A stretch of 22,105 nt of DNA from Thalassiosira profunda (GCA_036939355.1 JALLAP010000238.1:1-22105); one strand, 5' to 3'; counted from the first letter of the stretch, positions 9,801 to 18,400 are shown. Numbers and translations are program-made. Notes: generated by a model from the letters alone, not told the origin.

Positions 9801-11351
9801 GACTTGCAACGTGAGTTGGAGATTGCTGGGAAGAATTCTGGTGGTTATGACGACGTAGTCGCGATTTTGCGGAAGGAAGCGGAGGAGTATCAGGCCCAGC
9901 TTTCTCAAGCCAAAGGCGAGACGGAATCGCTGAAGCAGAAGAAGGCCGAGCTCGAGGAGCTGATGAGCAAGACGAAGGACTCTCTCGTCGACGAAAAGAA
10001 TCGGGTGGCCGATGCGCTCGAAGAGAAGGACAACCGCATCGCCCAGCTGGACAGGGAGCTCGCCGATCAGCTCCACGAGATCCATTCGTCCAAATCGGCC
10101 CTCGAGGAGACGAAAGCTGAATTGAAGGTGATGACCGGGAAGCGCAACAGCGAAAAGAGCAGGGCCGATGCCCTCGACGCGAAGATAGCCAAGCTGAATC
10201 AGCTCTCGGGTAGCGCGACCAACGCGGCATCGTCAGAGGAGGTGGATCGCCTGACAACGCTGTTCGACGAGGTGTCAAAGTCGAACGACGAATACAAGGC
10301 CCTCTCAGCAACCTACGAGGACAAGGCAAAGTTCCTGTCGCAGCAACTCCTTCTATCGGGCCAGAATCTCTCCAACAAACAGCGACAGATCTTCCACCTA
10401 AAAAAGGAGCTTTCTGATACCGCTGCCCAGGCAGACGCCAAAACAGAGGCCAAGAGCTCTACGTCCGACGAGGTATCTGCTCTGAAAGCCAAGTTGGAGG
10501 AAGTCCAGTCCCATTCAACAGTGTGGAAGGCTCAAGCCAACGGGATGATTGTGCAACTGACCAATGACTTGAGAGAAAAGGAAGCATCCGCGTCAAAATT
10601 GCAGGACGAGCTCGACAAAAAGAGCAAGGAGGAGCCGACCAGCAGTGGTGGAGAGAGCGGGGCGCTGGAAAAGGAGATCGCAGCGCTCAAAACGGCGATG
10701 GAGGAGGCCCAAACGAAAGCGAAAGAAAAGATGCGGCACAAGAATCAATCACTTAAGGAAATGGAAGATACGGTGGCGAGCCTGACCGCCCAGGTGAACG
10801 ATCTCAGGCGAGAGAAGGACCAAATGGCGGATCGACTGAACAACGAGCTCCGGCGCAGCGAGGACGACTTTACGAGCCACGAACAGCAGCTCCGCCAAAC
10901 GAAGGAGAGGCTGGCCAAGGAGCACCTCGCCGACATGACCCAGTTGGAGACCGAACTGAACCAATCGATCCAGCAGCTCGAGTCGGAGATTCAGGCACTG
11001 AAGAAGAGCAGAGCACCCACAGAGAATAGGCCAACAACGGATGCACAGAAGCAGAAGCTGCGACAGATGGAGGACGCCCTTCGACGGAGCCAAGACAAAG
11101 AGGTGTCGCTGATCAATGAGAATATGAAGATGCAGCAACGAATCGAGGGCCTGCAACGGCAAACGGAGCTGCGATCGCGTGTGGCAACCATGGTCCGGGG
11201 CGACGACGAGATCTACGATGACGATGATGAAGATGACGCTGAGGAAATCGCCGTCGAACTGCCCGCCTACTTCAAGGAGAGGCAGCGGCCGGTCGTGATA
11301 CGAGCCGTGGGCAAGGTGTGGAGGAAGTTGTTCCGGCGGAAGAGGGTGTAG
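6861..11351 (+). CDS. Giant coiled-coil protein (1496 aa) with predicted plastid-targeting leader
   Basis: An intronless gene. The start at 6861 was chosen because a signal peptide begins there (MAPVFAISASASLVHATCA) with phenylalanine at the predicted cleavage point (A19|F20, CAFVSPS), then a Ser/Thr/Ala/Pro-rich transit-like stretch. Upstream ATGs at 6744 and 6810 would bury this signal. Residues about 60-460 are acidic and contain three copies of a LSLGxDATLExM motif (near 210, 257 and 310). Residues 460-521 are a module also present in the minus-strand giant gene. From about 620 to 1440 there is an almost unbroken heptad-rich coiled coil (for example EEYEAMIRAKSKKIGELRTA). The end has an Asp/Glu run (IYDDDDEDDAEE) and a basic amphipathic tail (VWRKLFRRKRV). 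A structural or tethering role in the plastid is inferred; no enzyme motif is seen. Confidence 0.85.
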   Translation: MAPVFAISASASLVHATCAFVSPSTAPAATAPFATTAPSIPVLFAVRDKRSALWATKAPARLGFGMSDEEHEKAKAREWQVRAVRSADGREKVTVVDKGSKSSPDSEDEQGGRDDEREIIGRGENGTGDEEWKVWSSFVGSEMEEAEAELAVYGDANAQLPLDEEDVEEIAAMLVEEPPTLRQLRGSYLGAEDGGEAGSKDQGDVQPVSPDFERWVETLSLGTDPALEHMEVEWSAGSEEEWRTYSPRLVVQREVKEGDPDFEAQLQTLSLGVDATLEQMDQVESTSLEVEKGDNVGDASGEGEDASTDGGEQELSLRIDATLDRMEQVLSNLEPKEEENGDEGASSEGEKEQGILSLSEKRAQIKAKAAALDEQEDVLSEAAEEMKAKSVAAESTTQSLSSTHSIEEGYGQNELKEPAVEVADAVEAPSPEDNAAKILPAKPAEMYGEKAMKQYESIEMTAEEAQQAREARLAAAPGAVEGSSQKDASPGTDVKEGQTAEEAAAARAQRMKEADEMAKALRVSEPVEDLDAGDGEDVAEMSSSTEPKIPTNLAQSTDAAADPSEQGDSPATLEDKVEDNPPVVEALSSMFEAAKSFLPSPPEVPPTQHNIDHNHDATNENLSEINEGLQKKLQDRKQDLGRLRRRVNDLERELLRAKKTKDKETKKELEERTASMREKYDRQLDRAKETIATLETEEKALNEELAEGNVRLEEALEAKERVAAEYSFAINKFARLKGSVDAETAGLSSKLDESQQEVLSLEAQLANATEEVEKYQIESKSWRDECTNKANQLEVFTSRVKDMQGTIDNLQSGIHDTQENIDKIISTAKAEEKARSKDNLQRLSDEYEAMIRAKSKKIGELRTALRSANAKRRHVERFAEKERKVAVKEVRDELTAEITFLEKSFEELQADLSTNAQAYEDCIQTFEKEAREKDERISELEKELEVANEKIGQLGSQIEELTAEVETERTRNANLTATVSDLQRELEIAGKNSGGYDDVVAILRKEAEEYQAQLSQAKGETESLKQKKAELEELMSKTKDSLVDEKNRVADALEEKDNRIAQLDRELADQLHEIHSSKSALEETKAELKVMTGKRNSEKSRADALDAKIAKLNQLSGSATNAASSEEVDRLTTLFDEVSKSNDEYKALSATYEDKAKFLSQQLLLSGQNLSNKQRQIFHLKKELSDTAAQADAKTEAKSSTSDEVSALKAKLEEVQSHSTVWKAQANGMIVQLTNDLREKEASASKLQDELDKKSKEEPTSSGGESGALEKEIAALKTAMEEAQTKAKEKMRHKNQSLKEMEDTVASLTAQVNDLRREKDQMADRLNNELRRSEDDFTSHEQQLRQTKERLAKEHLADMTQLETELNQSIQQLESEIQALKKSRAPTENRPTTDAQKQKLRQMEDALRRSQDKEVSLINENMKMQQRIEGLQRQTELRSRVATMVRGDDEIYDDDDEDDAEEIAVELPAYFKERQRPVVIRAVGKVWRKLFRRKRV
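8238..8423 (+). repeat. 62-codon module, copy 1 (inverted copy at 17083-17268)
   Basis: Begins MTAEEAQQAREARLAAAPGA and ends MKEADEMAKAL. Aligned by eye with the minus strand of 17083-17268, 171 of 186 bases agree; 13 of the 15 changes are silent and two alter an amino acid (Q/E and M/K). Outside it the two genes are far more diverged. Confidence 0.93.
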
Positions 11352-11717
11352 ACCAAACTGTACTTATCTAGTTCATGTATTCATATCGAAGGACATCGTA
11401 GCCATAGCCACAGCCGAGCATAAGTAGTGATGTCTACCGAACCTACTTACATAATGAATCTGTGCTACTAGATAGTATACTCTCAACAACATTCACATCC
11501 TTGGCGTTTTGCATTTGTTACACACTACCATCGCATCCGCCGTCGCCTCACGCTTTTTTTGATGTGCTCACCTTCACCAACGGCCGACGAGCGCGGCCGA
11601 GATCAAACCTCGCCACTAGGCCCTGGCGAGGGTGATCCGGCAATCGCCCTCGAATGAAAATCCACATTGCAACTGCCTGGAGAAGAATTCGCTGAGGAGT
11701 ACAAATCCCAAACGAAG
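11352..11717. other. Intergenic stretch downstream of the giant gene
   Basis: AT-rich sequence after the stop at 11349-11351, probably the 3' UTR of the giant gene. It contains one copy (11455-11497) of a roughly 45-bp element repeated in the same direction at 11958-12002. No gene is seen. Confidence 0.4.
11455..11497 (+). repeat. Imperfect direct repeat, left copy
   Basis: The segment ending CTCAACAACATTCACA is matched at 11958-12002 by one ending CTACAACAACATTCACA. Both share TGAA, CTGTGC and TACTAGAT in the same order. The two copies bracket the MYND remnant. Confidence 0.55.
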
Positions 11718-11872
11718 ATGTCGTTCTGCAACCATTGCAAAGAGGTGGTAGAGTCGAAGAAGCTGATGACATGCACCAGGTGCAAATTGGCTGACTACTC
11801 AGCAAGGGGTGCCAACTTGAAGCCTGGCCGGAACACAAGGAGATCTGCTCTCAAATGATGCGAGGGTGGTGA
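11718..11872 (+). pseudogene. MYND zinc-finger gene remnant with a one-base frame break
   Basis: From the ATG at 11718 the frame encodes the first half of a MYND finger: MSFCNHCKEVVESKKLMTCT, then RCKLADY, with two CxxC pairs. MYND domains continue Y-C-S-K-x-C-Q-x-x-x-W-x-x-H-K-x-x-C. Here the frame after TAC loses register; one frame over, the next codons encode SKGCQLEAWPEHKEICSQ up to a stop at 11870-11872. The break fits loss of one base from the Cys codon after Tyr, which also removes a zinc ligand. Uninterrupted, the frame instead reads a meaningless tail to 11858. The domain is a protein-interaction zinc finger in other eukaryotes. Pseudogene or base-call error are both possible. Confidence 0.7.
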
Positions 11873-11957
11873 ATGTGGATCTTGTCATCTGCTCTCAGTA
11901 AAATAAAAATAAATGTAGGTACTTCGACATCAAAGATGAAAGGGTTTGTCCTACTCA

Positions 11958-12002
11958 TGAACTGTGCATACTAGATTGTACAATACTACAACAACATTCA
12001 CA
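11958..12002 (+). repeat. Imperfect direct repeat, right copy
   Basis: Right partner of 11455-11497. It reaches the stop codon of the minus-strand gene that ends at 11998. The copies lie about 500 bp apart. Confidence 0.55.
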
Positions 12003-12846
12003 GTGTTGCTCTCCGCGACGCCCGGGCATGGATTGCCGTTGCGGGCGAAATATGCTCCGTGAAATCCAGGGAATCCCTCCGCCGCTCGCGCCACGAACTT
12101 CTCGGCCCTGCGCCCCATTCCCTCCTCCTCTCATTGACCCGCCGGACGCTCTCCCGCAGCCCGTAGATTCCCGCGCTCAGCCGTTCGATTCCCTCCACCA
12201 AAATCAACGGGAGGGGGTACTCCCCCATCTGCTTCTCGTGCTCCTGCCTTGCCCTCGTCACCGCCAGATGAATCTCCCCCATCGAGACGCCGCATCGCAA
12301 CAGCATGGCCGCCCGCTCCCCCGGGGCCAGGCGGAGTTCCCACATGGTCAGTCGCGGACCGCATGCGTCGCGTTGGGCTTGGTGGGCGTCGACGGAGGAT
12401 GCGGCGATGGTGGAGTGGTAGTCCCAGCCGATGCCGACGGGAGGGCCGTGGAGCGCGGGGCCGTCGGCGAGGACTGTTTCGTACTCGCGGATGCGGACCG
12501 TTCCAAAGCTTACGGATTTGGGGGCCGACGGCGGAGGCTTGGAGTCGTCGCACCGAGTATCGCTGTCGGCAGTCTTGATGCTAGAGGCCGCGAAGCAGCT
12601 CCTCGCCGGGCGGGATTCGTGGCACGTTGCCGCATAGTCGGCCGACGAGCGGAGGGAGAGGTCGGAGTCTGAGTCGGGGAGGGTGTCGGTCGTCGTCCGC
12701 CGGCGTCGGCGGAGGAGGAAGCGGCCGACTTTGGAGGAAGTCTTCCCGTCGGCCTCGGCGGATAGGGGCCGCAGCGGCGCCTTGCCGCCGCCTCCGGCCG
12801 CGGCCGCGGCCGCGGAGGCCTTGGGTCGGGTCGGGGGCAGCTTCAT
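11998..12846 (-). CDS. Uncharacterised diatom-type protein with GPP..GW motif, 282 aa
   Basis: The protein has a low-complexity first part (poly-Ala 11-17, a run of Arg 46-50, many Ser and Asp). A compact middle at about 110-142 reads SVSFGTVRIREYETVLADGP followed by ALHGPPVGIGWDY. A Arg-rich helical region at about 170-205 contains LRLAPGERAAMLLRCGVSMG. I recall this combination of SF..V.IREY, GPP..GW and a later R..L...G.S..EI helix from many uncharacterised diatom proteins; the recall is from memory, not a search. There is no signal peptide; the basic clusters (RRRRR, RRRRD) would fit a nuclear protein, which is inference. The ATG at 12846-12844 is the first in frame. The gene lies head to head with the F-box gene, and the second promoter half has taken up transposon-like insertions from 12885 on. 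Confidence 0.8.
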   Translation of the reverse strand: MKLPPTRPKASAAAAAAGGGGKAPLRPLSAEADGKTSSKVGRFLLRRRRRTTTDTLPDSDSDLSLRSSADYAATCHESRPARSCFAASSIKTADSDTRCDDSKPPPSAPKSVSFGTVRIREYETVLADGPALHGPPVGIGWDYHSTIAASSVDAHQAQRDACGPRLTMWELRLAPGERAAMLLRCGVSMGEIHLAVTRARQEHEKQMGEYPLPLILVEGIERLSAGIYGLRESVRRVNERRREWGAGPRSSWRERRRDSLDFTEHISPATAIHARASRRATL

Positions 12847-12884
12847 GGTTCAGGAGACGGACTGAGAAGCGGACCGCCGCTAAC

Positions 12885-13138
12885 AGTGTGGGGACTTATC
12901 CGGTCAGCCCTTAGTTTTTATCCAGGATTTAGCTACCTCAGTTCCTAAGTACATATAGTACCAGTTCCTATACGTATGATACGTACTTAGGCGTACATAG
13001 GTCAGGCTGGGCCTGAGGCTGGTCCTGGATTGCCAAAGCTAGGGGCTGTTACTAGCTTTGAGAACGGATAAACGGATAAATTTCTTATCCGAATGCCCAA
13101 AATCACTGCCATTTTATCCGCGGCTAAGTCCCCACATT
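12885..13138. mobile_element. MITE-like element, 254 bp, with inverted ends and 6-bp flanking repeat
   Basis: The left end AGTGTGGGGACTTATCCG (12885-12902) and the reverse complement of the right end, AATGTGGGGACTTAGCCG (13121-13138), differ at two of 18 bases. GCTAAC stands directly outside both (12879-12884 and 13139-13144). Inside is AT-rich sequence with a short palindrome (CCTAAGTAC ... GTACTTAGG) and repeated ATCCG/CGGAT words, but no coding frame. If the ends are read as CAGTG/CAATG, the shared flank shrinks to CTAA, so family assignment is open. It starts 39 bp upstream of the ATG of the gene ending at 11998. Confidence 0.65.
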
Positions 13139-13398
13139 GCTAACCGCCGCGCCGCTGGTGCATTCTCAAGGGCTTCGCCGACATTTTTGGGAGACTTCAA
13201 TGCCCAATAAGACTCAATAGTGCCGGAAGTAACCGCTGCGACACTCACAACTCACAAGCGATGAGTCAGTACTTATTCCAACGCTGAATGGATGATGCAT
13301 CGGGCTGGGCGGTTGTGACCACACTGTAGGCCTCGGTTCTGGGCCCTCCCGCGCCGGCGGGGGGCCAGGGATGCGGAAATGGGAAATGGGAGGGGCTT

Positions 13399-13477
13399 AG
13401 AACCTCTGGGTTTAGATGCGTCAGTCGCATCTCGCTCGACCGCCGTCACTCTAGAAAAGGGGGGAGGGGCCGGCCCT
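13399..13477 (+). repeat. Inner inverted-repeat arm, left
   Basis: This 79-bp arm starts AGAACCTCTGGGTTTAGATG and ends GGGGCCGGCCCT. It is the reverse complement of 13568-13643 except for three extra bases (CCG) near 13440. The pair could form a long hairpin with a loop of about 90 bp, which itself holds TTTTTCCACGGTGA twice in direct order. Confidence 0.9.
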
Positions 13478-13567
13478 CTATTTTTCCACGGTGAAAAAGG
13501 GGGCGCTCGCGATTTTTCCACGGTGATGGAAATGGACCACTCGCGTGGAAGCAAGCGAAAGATTGGG

Positions 13568-13643
13568 AGGGCCGGCCCCTCCCCCCTTTTCTAGAGTGAC
13601 GGTCGAGCGAGATGCGACTGACGCATCTAAACCCAGAGGTTCT
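13568..13643 (-). repeat. Inner inverted-repeat arm, right
   Basis: A 76-bp partner of 13399-13477. Apart from the 3-bp gap, no mismatch was found when read by eye, so the arms are either young or kept alike. Confidence 0.9.
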
Positions 13644-13994
13644 ACAGCCAGCGCGCTCTTTTTTCTCCGGTCCAAATTAATCACCATTCCCCCACGCCTA
13701 AAAAGAGCTCGCTGGGGTAAGAACCGAGGCCTTCAGTGTGGTTGTGACCTCTGTCGCAAATTCTCAACCGTCGACCACTTCCGCCTTTTGCTTCGGACTT
13801 GCCTCTTCTCGGCTGGATTGTTTCTGCAGCTGCTCGGCCACAAGCCAAGACACTCCGGCCACCTGGCGCCGCCCATCACCGCACCCCTTGATGGCAACGC
13901 TCATTGCCACTTCCCACCGGGTGATGCCAACGTAGCAATAACACAAGCCCAGCAGGCCCGCCGCCGAGCAAAGGATACCCACGTCTAACGAAAA

Positions 13995-15258
13995 ATGACG
14001 GAGCCGCCCCCAATGCCGCCCCCCCTGGCGCTATGTCCCGACGACGTCCTCCTCGCCATAGCCTCCCACCTCCCCGCCCGCGACGTCCGCCGCCTCGCCG
14101 CTGCCTGCCGATCCATTCGCTCGGCCCTCGTCGCCGGCCAATCGGCTAACGCCGTGCTGTGGGCGCCCCGGTTGGCGGCGGCCTTTCCGCACGTCTTTCG
14201 CCGTGCGCACGGTCGGGATGAGAGATGTCGGTCCGAGGATCTGGCCGGGGTGGCGTTCGTGGACCGGCGCCGGCGGCCCGCGCGGGGCCCACCTGCTGAT
14301 GCCCATGGCGACGAAGTCAACCTGGCGCTGCTCGCCAGTCTGCTCCCGCGGCGGCATCCCAAAGGCATCGATCCGGGCACATTGCAATGCCAAGCGGGCG
14401 ACCGCCGCGCATCCCTCGCAGGAGATCAGCTGATGGGGGCTCCGTTCTTGGGGCCAGTCGTTGGCGTGGGGAATCACTGCGTCCGTTCCGACGAGCCGTT
14501 TCCGGCCCCGTGCCGTGCAGTTTCGCCTAGTCCCAGTTCTGCGACATCGATGTCCGGACGCATCAGCCGATGGACAAAGCGACGATTGGGCAATCTTTCT
14601 CGTACGAAGCCGTGCGACAACTTGCGGCCTTTCGTCGCTCCAACGGTCGTTTCGGGGCCTGCAAGCGCTAACGGTGCCGAGCAACGCCTTCTGGTCGACG
14701 TGACGCCAAGATTGGTCGCGTACTTCGAGATGACCGTTGCAAAACAGCCGCAGGAGTCGTCAGTGGCCTCCAAGGGAGATCGCGACAGCAACCAACCCCA
14801 TCGCCTCGTGGCCGTTGGCCTGTCGACGGAGTCGTTTCGTACTCAAGAGAACCTTCCCGGCTGGGACGGCGCCTCCTACGGATATCACGGCGACGACGGG
14901 CGGTTCTTCCGCGGCGGGCGGGCGCCGCCTCCAACCAAACTGCCGCCGCTGTTCGGTCCCGGAGACACCGTCGGCTGCGGGCTGGAGTACCGCGCCCGCA
15001 GAATCTTCTTCACGTTGAACGGCCAGTTCGTGCAGTATGCGTTCGGCAAGGTTAAGACGGACGACATTGAGGCTGGCTTGTATCCGACGGTTGGCGTGGA
15101 CAGCGACCATCCCGTTTGCGTGAACCTCGGGCAGCGTCCGTTCGAGTTCGNTGTATCCGACGGTTGGCGTGGACAGCGACCATCCCGTTTGCGTGAACCT
15201 CGGGCAGCGTCCGTTCGAGTTCGACGCGGTCCGTTTTGCCGTTGACGCAATGAAATAA
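13995..15258 (+). CDS. F-box / SPRY domain protein (3' end disturbed by assembly duplication)
   Basis: F-box proteins bring targets to SCF ubiquitin ligases through Skp1; SPRY domains bind peptide or protein partners. The F-box is at about residues 11-50 (LCPDDVLLAIASHLPARDVR ... ACRSIR). A poorly conserved, basic middle follows. The SPRY domain runs from about 250 to the end: VAYFEMTV, VAVGLSTESF, GWDGASYGYHGDDGRFFRGG, FGPGDTVGCGLEY, RRIFFTLNGQFV and LYPTVGVDSDHPVCVNLGQ. The start ATG at 13995 lies directly before the F-box. The frame is then broken by an N at 15151 between two identical 72-bp copies. Counting the copy once, the frame continues to DAVRFAVDAMK and a stop at 15256-15258, for about 396 aa. 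I infer that this is the true end. The gene converges with the long minus-strand gene, with 189 bp between them. Confidence 0.85.
15079..15223 (+). repeat. Perfect 72-bp direct repeat around a single N (scaffold join)
   Basis: 15079-15150 and 15152-15223 are identical over 72 bp and are separated only by N at 15151. The repeat breaks the conserved SPRY end, while a single copy restores it. This is what two overlapping contigs joined without merging look like. Confidence 0.93.
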
Positions 15259-15447
15259 TGAGTAACCATAAGCGAGGGGATTTGCGCATGCCGGCGTTTA
15301 TTCTTAGCTCCTCCCTCCCCTATGGCGATGCACCGCGTGAAATAATTGTGTAGCAAACCTAATATCCATCCGTGCACTTCCTCGTCAGTGTGCCTGGTCT
15401 TTGTCTGGGAGTGCACGATCCAATTCTCTTTATTCTGTCCCGGGCGA

Positions 15448-18400
15448 TCATTTCTGAAGCAACTTCGAAAGATGCGATTCGGACTTCTCTGGGAAGAGCG
15501 ACGTGCGCCGATTGCTGTTGGCGAAGGCCTTCTGCTGGGAGAGCGTCGGCTGCGCCTTGCTCTGCACGAAACTGCTGAGGCTGGAGAGTGTGGACGCGGT
15601 GTCGATACCATCGCCGAGTTGCGGAAAGGATGCGAATATCTTCGCCTTCGCATCGTTCGCAAGGCGGGCCGACAATAGGGCGCGCTGGAAGGCCTCGTGT
15701 TTCTTCATGCTGGCCGCCACTGCATCAGCGTTGAAGACGGTGGCCTCCTTTGCGGTAGCTTTGGCAACCGCAGGCGCCGCCGGCTCTGCTTCGGGGGCAG
15801 GCACAGCTGCAACCTTGGCGGCCGGGCGGGCAATTCCTCCGAGCTTTGTGTTGGCAGTTCGCTGTTCGTTCAAGCCATCGCGAGGAGGACGCGCCCGAGG
15901 GTTGTGGTTCTGGACGATTTCCGAGAGGCTGGACTGGGCGGAGGCCGGAGCTTTGGCTGGAGGCGCTTCTTTCTTGGGTGCCTCCGCTGTCGCTGCCGCT
16001 GATGCAATCACTGCCTCCTTCATCGCCTTCTGCTTGTCTTCTTTCGCCGAGGCCGCCATCTCCTCTGGGCTAGCTAGCCCCCCAAGCTTTGTCGACGTCT
16101 TCCTATTCCCTGACCGGCTCCTCACCGAAGGAAGGATATCTCGCAGGGATTTCTTCTCGTTCGCAGAAACCGTTTTGGGAGTAGGAGGCACTTCCTTCTT
16201 GGCTGGCTTGGGTGGCGCCTGCGATGCCTTGGGCTGGCTTTTCTGCTTATTCGACCGGATTGGCTCCCGGCGCGAGGCAAGGAGATCAGTTAGCGGACGG
16301 GCCTTATCACTCGCCGACACTTCTGCTGCCACGGGCTGAGACTGAGACGAAGGGGCAGCCTTTCGGTCAGGAAATTGCTCGCCTCCAAAGGACGCATCCT
16401 TTCTCGCAATCAAGTCGGCCAGCGGGTTCCGGATGGATGCAGCAGACGTCGACTGGGAAGAAGGGGCGGCGGCGGCCTCCTGCCTGGCAGGGAATGGCTC
16501 TTTCTCCAACGGCGCATCCTTTTTGGCAATGAGATTGGCCAGAGGATTCCCGGTAGCTGCTGACGATGTCGCCTGGGAAGAAGGGGGCGAGGCGTCCTGC
16601 CTGGCAGGGAACGCCCCTCCCCCAGACTTCTTGGCTGTGGCGAGTTCAGCAAGAGAGTTCTTTTTCATTGCGCCCAAGATCGCGGTCGCGGGAGATCCCT
16701 TCTGCTGAGCGGCAGGAGCTCCACCGGACGCCCTTCCTCTGGGAGCAGTAGTCTGCGATGAGGGAGGCGTTACCGTTCTCTTGGCAGAAACTGGAGCGCC
16801 CCCTGATGCCCTACCTCTGGGGGCCGTTGTCTGCGACGATGGCCTGGGTGCAGCGCTCCTCTTGGGAAATGCGGCTTCTTGCTGAGACGCAGCCTTCGCT
16901 GTGAGGAGGCTCTTCAACGGATTGGTCCCTCCACCCTTGATGCGGGAGGACGGCGCTGCATCGAGCAGCCTGGGTTCGCCCTCGCCTCTTCCTTTCACGA
17001 ATTTCGTCAGCGGGTTCTTCTCGTTCCAAGCCACCTTGGGAGTAGGTGTGGGAGCGGCAGCCACCGACTCCTTCTCAGCCTGCAGAGCCTTCGCCTTTTC
17101 ATCGGCCTCCTTCATTCGCTGCGCTCTCGCGGCGGCAGCCTCTTCGGCAGTTTGCCCTTCCTTAACATCGGTTCCTGGGCTGGCATCTTTCTGAGACGAG
17201 CCCTCCACTGCACCAGGGGCAGCCGCGAGTCTGGCCTCTCGAGCTTGTTCCGCCTCCTCCGCGGTCATTCCGGATCGAACCTTCATGGGGGAAGGCGCTC
17301 TTTTCATTGCCGGCTTGCCAAATCCCTTGGGCTTGGGCCTCTCCTGAACTTCGACCTTTGCTGCTGCCTCTGCCTTGGCTCTCTGTCCGTCAAGTGCCTG
17401 CTGTTTGGCGATGGCCGCCTGCTGCCGAATCTCAGCCGCATTCTGCTTGGCCCGCTGGTTTTCAGCCTTCTGCCTAGCCATCGCCACTTCTGCCGCCTTC
17501 GCCTGCGCTTCCTTCGCCGCCTGCTGTTTGGCCCGCTGGATCTCCGCCTGCTGCGTGGCCATCGCCTCAACAGCAGCCCTCGTCTTGGCGTCCTCTGCCG
17601 CCTGATGCTTCACCTTTTGTAACTCGGCCTGCTGCTTGGCCAACAACGCTTCCGTCGCAGCCTTTGCATTGGCTTCATCGACCGCCCTCTGCTTGGCCCT
17701 TTGGGCTTCCGCGGCAGCTTGCTGGGCCAGTTCCTCTTTCAACTTGTTCACAGTCGCCTCAGCGTTGGAACGGCTGGTCTGGATGTCACTTCGGAGCTGC
17801 TCCAACTCGCCCTTCATCTTGGCTTCCACAGAGGCTTTCTCATTTTGGACCTGCTTGATCTGAGCCTCCATTCGCTTGAGCTCATCCGCCTTGGCTTTGA
17901 CGGCCGAGTCTGCAGTCGAACGAAGTGAGTTGATCTCATTGGAGAGTTGGCTGGCCAGCTGAGTTTTGGCACGCAGCGAGTCTTCCATCGCCGCTAGAGC
18001 TTGGGCCTTCTCCTCGACGGCAGCCTCTCGCGCCTTCGTCTCGGCAGCAATGCGATTTTGCAACTCGGCAGCGACTTGGTCCATCTTGGTCAGCTCGTCG
18101 GACTTGGCTTTGATCGCCGTGTCGGCGTTCATCTTGAAGGCACTGATTTTGTTCTGCAGCTCGTAATTCTTCGCCGAAAGGGTCTTCTCGACGGCATCTC
18201 GCTCCTTCTGCGCCTCGTCTTTGACCTTCGCCAAGCTGGTCAAGTCCGCTCGCATTGTTGAGAGAAGCGTGTCGCGTTGCTTCAGACCAGCCTGGGCCTT
18301 TTCTTCGGCAGCAGCCAAACTCTTCTCCAACTCAGCGATCTTTGCTTTGAGTTGATGGTGAATGCCATCCCGCTCTTTGGTCGCCTTTGCTTTCAGCTCG

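Larger units (their letters stand above)
13321..13739. mobile_element. Foldback MITE-like element, 419 bp, with 20-bp ends and 10-bp target duplication
   Basis: Terminal inverted repeats are ACACTGTAGGCCTCGGTTCT at 13321-13340 and AGAACCGAGGCCTTCAGTGT at 13720-13739, with one mismatch. The perfect direct repeat GGTTGTGACC flanks both ends (13311-13320 and 13740-13749). A second, longer inverted pair is nested inside (13399-13477 with 13568-13643). There is no transposase frame, so the element is non-autonomous. A 10-bp duplication fits Mutator-like elements, where 9-11 bp is usual; this assignment is inference. It ends about 250 bp upstream of the F-box gene. Confidence 0.75.

Noticed and set aside
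12795..12820. GCCGCG tandem run as a regulatory CpG element
   Set aside because: It encodes the poly-Ala stretch of the 282-aa protein and is explained by coding low complexity.
13545..13988. 147-codon plus-strand frame
   Set aside because: It covers the right half of the foldback element and unrelated flank; its sequence is set by the inverted repeat, not by a protein.
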